NCBI GenBank assembly: GCA_903933475.1
Contig: CAIZKE010000036.1
Span: 1 to 21,868, forward strand
From: an uncultured Alphaproteobacteria bacterium
GTDB lineage: Bacteria > Pseudomonadota > Alphaproteobacteria > Caulobacterales > Caulobacteraceae
Length of the DNA: 21,868 nt
Direction: 5' to 3'
In this document: in pieces, positions 1 to 6,881 of the stretch
Numbering within the stretch: the stretch's first letter is position 1
Layout: every line of letters starts with the position of its first letter
Notes under the pieces: generated by a model
Seen by the model: the letters and a program-made list of their open reading frames with translations, nothing else
What the model was told of the DNA's origin: nothing
The model's database searches: none
Made by a program: the position numbers and the translations under genes

Positions 1-54
1 CAGACCGGGCTCTCAATTCAGACCGGGCCCTCTATGCAGACCGGGTCCGTAGCG
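1..54 (+). repeat. 18-bp imperfect tandem repeat, about three units
   Basis: Three successive 18-bp units all begin with CAGACCGGG (at 1, 19 and 37); the first two also share a following CTCT-like stretch and the third diverges. In the Coq4 frame the units read DRALNS, DRALYA and DRVRSG, so the repeat keeps frame. The array begins at the window edge and may extend to the left. Confidence 0.6.
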
Positions 55-944
55 GCCTCGGTCTCGAAACTCCGGATCCGTCTGGTGCCATTGCTGTGGA
101 ACGCCTTGAGGCGGCCGAGGTGGGGCATGTCGCCTTTGCAGCGCCCTGGAAGCTGGCGAGGGTCATGGACCGCTTTGCGGAGCGCAGGGGCTTTGCGGTC
201 CCAGGTCCCGACATGGCTGAAGCGGGCGAAGCCGCGCGGGCGCCCCATGCCGTCCCGGAGGCGCTCTTCACCGCCCTTTGGGCCATTGTCGATGGTGCCG
301 GCGGGGGACGCTCTGCGCTTGAGTTCACACAGGCCACGGCGGCCCTCGGGATCCATCTGGACCCGGGCTTCCGGGACGCCCAGCTCGAGGTCAGCCGGAG
401 GTGGCCCGGCGTCGCCGCCGCCGCCGCCCAGGGCTGGCCTGAGCCCTTCACCCTGGCCCAGCTGGCCTCCGCGCCCGCGGGGTCGCTGGCGTCAGAGTTC
501 CGTGCACTGATTGTCGACAACGGCTTCGACCTCGAGGTGCTTGACCGGGACGCCCTGTCCCTGCGCGACCTTCCGGCACCCCTCAACTACCTCAATGCCC
601 GGATCCTGCAGGTCCACGACCTCTGGCACCTGGTGGGCGGATACCAGACCACCGGCCTGCACGAGATCGCCATCTCGGCCTTCCAGCTCGCCCAGTTCGG
701 TCACGCCTATTCCGCCTGGGTCCTGGCCGTCACCCTGGCGTCAGCCTCCGTCGAACCGGTCAGGTACGGCGTACTCTCCGGGGTCATCGCCGCCGCCTGG
801 AGCCATGGGCGCGCCACCCCGGCCCTGCTCGGGGTGGACTGGCCCTCGGTCTGGGCGGAACCCATCGGGACCGTGCGCGAACGCCTCGGCGTCACGGCCT
901 TCGAGTCGCCCTGGCCCGCCGACCTGTTCGAACGGGCGGCCTGA
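3..944 (+). CDS. coq4: Coq4 family ubiquinone biosynthesis protein, 5' end not resolved
   Basis: Coq4 proteins act in ubiquinone biosynthesis; the eukaryotic member is linked to oxidative removal of the C1 carboxyl of the ring precursor and to holding the Coq complex together. The diagnostic metal-site motif HDxxH-x11-E is intact: counted from the GTG at 96, it is H174-D175-L-W-H178 with E190. The reading frame is open to the left edge of the window with no stop. The first internal start, GTG at 96, has no convincing ribosome binding site, so the true start probably lies upstream of the window. The extra N-terminal stretch begins with an 18-bp tandem repeat. From GTG 96 the protein would be 282 residues, already a full Coq4 length. 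The TGA stop is followed 95 bp later by the acyl-CoA synthetase gene on the same strand. The family call is firm; the start is not. Confidence 0.8.
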   Translation, partial: DRALNSDRALYADRVRSGLGLETPDPSGAIAVERLEAAEVGHVAFAAPWKLARVMDRFAERRGFAVPGPDMAEAGEAARAPHAVPEALFTALWAIVDGAGGGRSALEFTQATAALGIHLDPGFRDAQLEVSRRWPGVAAAAAQGWPEPFTLAQLASAPAGSLASEFRALIVDNGFDLEVLDRDALSLRDLPAPLNYLNARILQVHDLWHLVGGYQTTGLHEIAISAFQLAQFGHAYSAWVLAVTLASASVEPVRYGVLSGVIAAAWSHGRATPALLGVDWPSVWAEPIGTVRERLGVTAFESPWPADLFERAA

Positions 945-1026
945 CCGCGCCCCCGCCGTTGCCTCCGGCGGGCCGAGACCCTACCTTCCGCCCGAGACGC
1001 TCGAGGGCGTCAGAAACATATGACCT

Positions 1027-1032
1027 GGAGGG
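1027..1032 (+). promoter_or_regulatory. Ribosome binding site fixing the acyl-CoA synthetase start
   Basis: GGAGGG lies 7 nt before the ATG at 1040. The same frame opens further upstream with a TTG at 959, but that codon has no comparable site, so 1040 is the supported start. Confidence 0.75.
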
Positions 1033-1039
1033 TTTCCCC

Positions 1040-2668
<1,629 letters not shown>

Positions 2669-2691
2669 GTTCAGGGCCCGGCGGCGGAGTC

Positions 2692-2705
2692 TTGACCTCG
2701 ATCAA
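2692..2705. promoter_or_regulatory. FNR/FixK-type binding site
   Basis: TTGACCTCGATCAA matches the FNR/FixK consensus TTGAY-N4-ATCAA with both half-sites intact. It lies in the 88-bp gap after the acyl-CoA synthetase gene, centred about 58 nt before the ATG of the 44-residue membrane protein. That position allows class II activation from a start site near 2740, just ahead of the ribosome binding site. It suggests induction under low oxygen. This is a sequence match only. Confidence 0.65.
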
Positions 2706-2707
2706 GG

Positions 2708-2727
2708 CGCCGCCGTCCCAGGCGGCG
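2708..2727 (+). other. Perfect 7-bp hairpin between FNR box and micro-ORF
   Basis: CGCCGCC (2708-2714) and GGCGGCG (2721-2727) are perfectly complementary around a 6-nt loop. No T-run follows, so it is not a classical terminator for the upstream gene. It lies where the -35 to -10 region of the inferred promoter would be. It may be a chance product of G+C-rich DNA. Confidence 0.35.
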
Positions 2728-2756
2728 AGGATGACGGGGTCAGAAGGAGTGACCCC

Positions 2757-2891
2757 ATGCCCCATCTTCCTCTCGCCGAGCAGGCCTATCTGCTGATCAC
2801 CCTTGGTGCCTTCGCCGTCTTCATCCTGGCGCTGGGCGGAGTCTCAATCCCCATCATGCTGAGCCGCAAGGACCCGCAGCCCCGGAGCTGA
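2757..2891 (+). CDS. 44-residue single-span membrane protein, unknown function
   Basis: This short gene begins at ATG 2757, with AAGGAG (2744-2749) 7 nt before it. It encodes 44 residues: a short polar N-terminus (MPHLPLAEQ), one continuous hydrophobic stretch from about residue 11 to 34, and a charged tail ending SRKDPQPRS. This fits one membrane-spanning helix. I do not recognise the family; it is not CydX, CcoQ or CcmD by sequence. The good ribosome binding site, the FNR/FixK box at 2692-2705 and the fit of the frame between two genes argue that it is real. Its stop is 3 bp from the convergent stop of the hydrolase gene. An accessory role in a low-oxygen membrane complex is a guess from the box only. 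Confidence 0.65.
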   Translation: MPHLPLAEQAYLLITLGAFAVFILALGGVSIPIMLSRKDPQPRS

Positions 2892-2894
2892 AGC

Positions 2895-3797
2895 TCAGGG
2901 GCGCCGGTAGGTGGCCGCCGGGCCGGGTTCGCCGTCGCAGGTCAGGACCTCCCGGCGCACCAGGTCGATGGCGTGCCCGAGCAGGGAGTTGGCCGCCGCC
3001 GGGTGCAGGCGCTTGTCCACCGCGGCGTACATCTCCGGCACCATGTCGGCGATCCGGCCCACCCCCTTGTCCACGCAGGCCAGGAACTGGGCCTCGCGGC
3101 CACGCCTGTGCGCGGCGTAGGCGGCGATGAAGGGTGCAACGTCCGTGATCGGCGGTCCGTGGGTCGGCCACAGGGTATCGAACTTCCGGTCGGCCACCTT
3201 CTGCAGGCTCTCCATGTAGGCGGTCATGTCGCCGCCCGGCGGCGAGACCACCGTGGTCGACCAGCCCATGATGTGATCGCCGGAGAACAGGGCGTTCTCC
3301 TCGTGAAGGGCATAGCAGATGTGATTCAGGGTGTGGCCGGGGGTGGCGACCGCCTCCACGGTCCAGCCGGGCCCGCGGATCACCTCGCCCCCGCGCACCA
3401 CGATCTCGGGGCGGAAGCCCTCGTCCTCGTCGGCCTCGACGACAATGCCGTCCGCCGCGCCGATCCGGGAGGGCGGGCAGCCGTGAATCCGGGCGCCTGT
3501 CCGGGCCTTGAGGGGCGCGGCGAGGGGGGAGTGGTCGGAATGGTGGTGGGTGATCAGGATGTCGGTGATGGTCTCGCCCGCGGTGGCGGCGAGGATGGCC
3601 TCGAGGTGGTCGTCCAGGTCCGGGCCGGGGTCGATGACCGCCACCTGTCCCCTGCCGATGATGTAAGTGCCCGTGCCCAGGAAGGTGAAGGGACCGGGGT
3701 TATTCGCCACCACCCGCCGGATGAGGGGCGAGACCTGGTCGCAGGCGCCGTATTCGAAGGTGATGTCCTTGACGAAGGGGATCATGGCCAGGCTCAC
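2895..3797 (-). CDS. Metallo-beta-lactamase-fold hydrolase (LACTB2/glyoxalase II-like)
   Basis: A 300-residue MBL-fold enzyme, probably cytoplasmic. The zinc-binding motif THHHSDH is at residues 83-89 (H84, H86, D88, H89). It is followed by the later ligands in 'TPGHT' and 'FSGDH' and an 'H-G-P-P' motif, so the dinuclear site looks complete. The C-terminal part resembles the winged-helix-like extension of LACTB2-type hydrolases. The substrate is unknown; thioesterase, persulfide-related and nuclease roles all occur in the fold. The start is taken as GTG 3797, because it overlaps the TGA of the upstream DUF442 gene by 4 bp (GTGA), which suggests translational coupling. An ATG at 3785 is the alternative and neither has a strong ribosome binding site. 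It ends convergent to the 44-residue membrane protein. Confidence 0.87.
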   Translation of the reverse strand: MSLAMIPFVKDITFEYGACDQVSPLIRRVVANNPGPFTFLGTGTYIIGRGQVAVIDPGPDLDDHLEAILAATAGETITDILITHHHSDHSPLAAPLKARTGARIHGCPPSRIGAADGIVVEADEDEGFRPEIVVRGGEVIRGPGWTVEAVATPGHTLNHICYALHEENALFSGDHIMGWSTTVVSPPGGDMTAYMESLQKVADRKFDTLWPTHGPPITDVAPFIAAYAAHRRGREAQFLACVDKGVGRIADMVPEMYAAVDKRLHPAAANSLLGHAIDLVRREVLTCDGEPGPAATYRRP

Positions 3798-4210
3798 AGG
3801 GGTCGCGGAAGGACGGACGACAGGTCATAGCCTGCGCCGGCGGCGAGGGCGACCAGGGACTCCCGGTCATGGTCGCCGGCGCGCAGGGACCCCAGGGCCC
3901 AGGCGGTGACCGAGCGCGTCCCGGACCGGCAATAGGCCAGCACGGGGCCCGGCGAGTTGGCGACGGCGGCGAAGACGGCATCGGCGGTCTCGGCCGAGGG
4001 CATGCCGGCAAAGGGAAGGTCCACGAACTCCAGGCCCGCCGCCTGGGCGACCGCCTTCATTGCGGCGCCGGAAGGCTGGTCGGGGGATTCGCTGTCCGGC
4101 CGGTTGCAGACCACCCGGACAAACCCCTCCGAAGCGGCCCGGGCAAGGTCGCCGGGCAGCAGCTGGGGCGACACAGACAGGCGCTCCGTCACGCGGTGGA
4201 ACTCGGACAT
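3794..4210 (-). CDS. DUF442 / TIGR01244-type sulfurtransferase-phosphatase domain protein
   Basis: A 138-residue single-domain protein of the beta-lactamase-hydrolase-like (DUF442) family, which has a dual-specificity-phosphatase/rhodanese-like fold. The catalytic loop CRSGTRS is present with C94 and R99 (C-x4-R as in this family, not the C-x5-R of tyrosine phosphatases). The region 'VCNRPDSESPDQP' at about 35-47 is also typical. An upstream extension of the frame to 4291 is open, but the ATG at 4210 is preceded by AGGAGGG with an 8-nt spacer and gives the usual family length. The downstream hydrolase gene overlaps by 4 bp. In Blh/SdoA-like proteins the same two domain types are fused and act in sulfide/persulfide detoxification, so the pairing may be meaningful. 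Confidence 0.87.
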   Translation of the reverse strand: MSEFHRVTERLSVSPQLLPGDLARAASEGFVRVVCNRPDSESPDQPSGAAMKAVAQAAGLEFVDLPFAGMPSAETADAVFAAVANSPGPVLAYCRSGTRSVTAWALGSLRAGDHDRESLVALAAGAGYDLSSVLPRPL

Positions 4211-4331
4211 GGACTGGACCCTCCTCGGAACCCGCGCCAGGAAGCTGGGCGGGTGCGTTGACATCATCGGGGGGGGATGGAAGTTTCGCAATCGTCAGGC
4301 CCCCAAAAAACCCTCGCCCCGGCTTTCCCTC

Positions 4332-5255
4332 ATGTTGCGCTTCATCGCCCGTCGACTGCTTGTGGCCGGGCCGACCCTGCTGGTGGTGATCACCCTGGCC
4401 TTCTTCATGATGCGGGCCGCGCCCGGTGGCCCCTTCGATACCGAGCGCCGCCTGCCGCCGGCGGTGGAGCAGAACCTGAAGGCCAGGTACGGCCTCGACC
4501 GCCCCCTCGGCGAGCAGTACCTCGCCTATCTCAAGGGCGTGGTGCGGGGCGACTTTGGTCCCTCCCTGAAATATCCCGACAAATCGGTGGCCGACATCCT
4601 GACCCAGAATGCACCGGTCAGCCTGCGCCTCGGCCTGGCCGCCCTGGTCCTGGCCATGGCGACGGGGGTCAGCCTGGGCGTCCTGGCCGCCCTGCGGCGG
4701 AATGGCCTCCTGGACATCGGCGCCATGGGCCTGGCCATTCTGGGCGTCTGCGTGCCCACCTTCGTCACCGCCCCCCTGCTGATCCTGCTGTTCGGCTCGA
4801 CCCTGCAGTGGCTGCCCAATGGCGGCTGGAACGGCGGCGCCCTGCCGAACATGATCTTGCCGGTGATTGTCCTGGCCCTGCCCCAGGCGGCCATCATCTC
4901 GCGCCTGACCCGGGCGGGGATGATTGAGGCCCTCGGGGCCGGGCATGTCCGCACGGCCCGGGCCCGGGGCCTGCCCGAGTGGGCGGTCGTCCTGCGCCAC
5001 GCCCTGCGCCCGGCCCTGACGCCCCTGGTCAGCTATCTGGGCCCCGCCGCCGCGGGCCTGCTGACCGGGTCCCTGGTCGTCGAGAAGATCTTCAACCTGC
5101 CGGGCCTGGGCAAGTTCTTCGTCATCAGCGCCCTGCAGCGGGACTATACCGTCGTGATGGGCATGATCGTCGTCTATGCGGGCCTGGTCCTGTTCCTGAA
5201 CCTCTTGGGCGACCTGCTGCTGGCGGTCGTCGATCCCCGGGTGCGCCTGTCATGA
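4332..5255 (+). CDS. oppB: ABC transporter permease, OppB/DppB family
   Basis: The first membrane subunit of a dipeptide/oligopeptide (or nickel)-type ABC importer, 307 residues. It starts 'MLRFIARRLLVAGPTLLVVIT', the typical N-terminal amphipathic segment plus first helix. It then has a periplasmic loop with 'YGLDRPLGEQYLAYLKGVVRGDFG', several further hydrophobic spans, and the cytoplasmic EAA loop 'EALGAGHVRTARARGL' that contacts the ATPase. The frame is open far upstream, but homology begins at ATG 4332. No strong ribosome binding site is visible. The stop overlaps the oppC start (ATGA). No substrate-binding protein or ATPase gene is in the window, so the substrate cannot be assigned. Confidence 0.92.
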   Translation: MLRFIARRLLVAGPTLLVVITLAFFMMRAAPGGPFDTERRLPPAVEQNLKARYGLDRPLGEQYLAYLKGVVRGDFGPSLKYPDKSVADILTQNAPVSLRLGLAALVLAMATGVSLGVLAALRRNGLLDIGAMGLAILGVCVPTFVTAPLLILLFGSTLQWLPNGGWNGGALPNMILPVIVLALPQAAIISRLTRAGMIEALGAGHVRTARARGLPEWAVVLRHALRPALTPLVSYLGPAAAGLLTGSLVVEKIFNLPGLGKFFVISALQRDYTVVMGMIVVYAGLVLFLNLLGDLLLAVVDPRVRLS

Positions 5256-6133
5256 GCGAGACTGTCCTGACGGGGCGCCCGGCCGCCCGCGGCCGCAGCC
5301 TGACCGATGACGCCATCGCCCGCCTGCTCGCCAACCGGGCGGCCACCGCCAGCCTGGTGGTCCTGGTCCTCCTGACCCTCTTCGCCCTGCTGGGCCCGGC
5401 CCTGACCCCCTGGCCCTACGACCAGGTCAACAAGTCGGACGTCTGGGTCCCGCCCCTGACCCACGGCCACCTGCTGGGGACCGACGCCCTGGGCCGGGAC
5501 CTTCTGGCGCGCCTGGCCATGGGCCTGCGGGTCTCCCTGTCGATCGGCCTGGTCGCCACCCTGGTCTCGCTCCTGATCGGTGTCGCCTGGGGGGCGACCG
5601 CCGGCTATCTCGGCGGGGTGGTGGATGAGGCCATGATGCGGATCGTCGATGTCCTCTACGCCCTTCCCTTCATCTTCTTCGTCATCCTGCTGATGGTGGC
5701 CTTTGGGTCGAACATCCTGCTGATTTTCGTGGCCATCGGCGCGGTGGAGTGGCTGACCATGAGCCGCATCGTCCGCGGCCAGACCCTGTCCCTGAAGCAG
5801 AAGGAATTCATCGAGGCCGCCCGGGCTGCAGGCCTGGGGCGCCTGGGCGTGGTGGTCCGGCACATCATCCCGAACCTCCTGGGACCGGTGGCCGTCTACG
5901 TGACCCTGACCATTCCTGCGGTCATACTGGCGGAGAGCTTCCTGTCCTTCCTCGGCCTCGGCGTCCAGCCGCCCATGGCCTCCCTGGGGACCCTGATTTC
6001 GGCGGGGGCACAGGACATGGAGATGGCCTGGTGGCTGCTGGTCTTCCCGTCCCTGGCCATGGCCGCCACCCTGGCCGCCTTCAACTTCATCGGCGACGGC
6101 CTGCGCGACGCCCTGGACCCCAAGGACCGCTGA
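5252..6133 (+). CDS. oppC: ABC transporter permease, OppC/DppC family
   Basis: The second membrane subunit of the same importer, 293 residues. An N-terminal cytoplasmic tail (about 30 residues) leads into the first helix 'TASLVVLVLLTLFALLGPAL'. The family signature 'HLLGTDALGRDLLARLAMGLRVSL' follows, then the EAA loop 'EFIEAARAAGLGRLGVVVRH' and the C-terminal 'FNFIGDGLRDALDPKDR', so the protein is complete. It begins inside the oppB stop codon by an ATGA overlap, so the two are translationally coupled. It ends 5 bp from the convergent stop of the next gene. The pair lacks oppA, oppD and oppF here; these may lie elsewhere in the genome. Confidence 0.93.
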   Translation: MSETVLTGRPAARGRSLTDDAIARLLANRAATASLVVLVLLTLFALLGPALTPWPYDQVNKSDVWVPPLTHGHLLGTDALGRDLLARLAMGLRVSLSIGLVATLVSLLIGVAWGATAGYLGGVVDEAMMRIVDVLYALPFIFFVILLMVAFGSNILLIFVAIGAVEWLTMSRIVRGQTLSLKQKEFIEAARAAGLGRLGVVVRHIIPNLLGPVAVYVTLTIPAVILAESFLSFLGLGVQPPMASLGTLISAGAQDMEMAWWLLVFPSLAMAATLAAFNFIGDGLRDALDPKDR

Positions 6134-6138
6134 GGGGG

Positions 6139-6669
6139 CTACTCCTCGCGGCGGGCGCGGAAGGCCGTCATGCCGTTGACCTTCAGAAGGTAGCTACCCA
6201 TGGCGGCCCGCCGGATGACCACGGTATCGCCCACCTTGGGATCGCGGGGCAGGGACTCCTGGTCGGTCTGCTCCCACCGCGACCCGTCCGCGAGTCGTAA
6301 GCCCCAACCCCGATTCGCCGCCCGATAGACGCTGGCGACGGTGGTCTCGACGGCCTCGACCTCGGTCTTCTCACCGCCCGCGAACAGGCCCGTGAGGGCG
6401 GGAACCGAAAACCCGAAGGCATCGCGCCGGACGGCCTTCACTTGTTCTCGGTCCACGACGGTCAGGGCACCGCTCCGGACCTGCCCGATGACTCGGGACG
6501 CCAGGGCGTCGAAGCAGGCCAGCCTCTCGGTGTCCGCCTTCTGCTGTGAACAGGCCTCGAGGTCTGCCGCCAGGTCCACGCCTGTCCCGGCCGCCCTCGA
6601 CGCTTGCGCAAGGGCCAGGCCCGCGACCAGGAGGGCTGCAGCGAGTGGCGGGAAATAGGTTCTGGACAC
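6139..6669 (-). CDS. Exported protein of unknown function with a 'CxxxKADTERLACFD' segment
   Basis: A 176-residue secreted or periplasmic protein. Starting at GTG 6669, it has a clear Sec signal peptide: 'MSRTYFPP' then a hydrophobic core to 'ALAQASRA', with cleavage likely before AGTG. GAGGGG lies about 9 nt upstream. The frame stays open to an ATG at 6732, but that extension would bury the signal peptide. The mature start carries 'ACSQQKADTERLACFDALA', a Cys pair 12 residues apart, as in a loose group of exported proteins with a C-x-x-x-x-D/E-x-x-R-L-x-C-Y/F-D motif. The rest has short beta-rich stretches ending 'LLKVNGMTAFRARREE'. I cannot assign a function. It is divergent from the TonB receptor. 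Confidence 0.7.
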   Translation of the reverse strand: MSRTYFPPLAAALLVAGLALAQASRAAGTGVDLAADLEACSQQKADTERLACFDALASRVIGQVRSGALTVVDREQVKAVRRDAFGFSVPALTGLFAGGEKTEVEAVETTVASVYRAANRGWGLRLADGSRWEQTDQESLPRDPKVGDTVVIRRAAMGSYLLKVNGMTAFRARREE

Positions 6670-6767
6670 GTCTGACGCCCCTCTTCGCTGGAATGGATAA
6701 CCGATTGTCATCATGTTGCCATAATGCGACACAATTCGCCATATTCCCGGTCAGGTTCGGCTCTCCA

Positions 6768-6793
6768 TTGACGTAAGTGCGCCGCCGTATCAA
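6768..6793 (+). promoter_or_regulatory. Possible promoter of the TonB-dependent receptor
   Basis: TTGACG at 6768-6773 matches the -35 of Caulobacter-type housekeeping promoters. A weak -10 (TATCAA, 6788-6793) follows after 14 nt. The -10 match is poor, and the TTGACG is the main reason for the call. It lies about 90 nt before the start codon in the 212-bp divergent gap. Confidence 0.35.
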
Positions 6794-6868
6794 TCACGCC
6801 GGATAGCTTGCGCCGTCGTCCCGTCGGGCGCACCGCTTCGCCTTTCATGAGGCCAAGCGGCTGGCAAT

Positions 6869-6875
6869 AAAGGAG
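6869..6875 (+). promoter_or_regulatory. Ribosome binding site selecting a TTG start
   Basis: AAAGGAG ends 6 nt before the TTG at 6882. An ATG at 6877 is only 1 nt from the site, too close for initiation, and reads ATG-TCT-TGA. The receptor frame therefore appears to start at TTG. Confidence 0.65.
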
Positions 6876-6881
6876 CATGTC

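Noticed and set aside
2885..2896. GAGCT-GA-AGCTC palindrome spanning the two convergent stop codons
   Set aside because: A short stem with a 2-nt loop and no T-run cannot act as a terminator; likely chance.
4269..4276. Run of eight G residues in the divergent gap before oppB, as a phase-variable tract
   Set aside because: It lies outside any coding frame and promoter element I can define; probably incidental or a sequencing hot spot. The same applies to the C8 run at 9979-9986.
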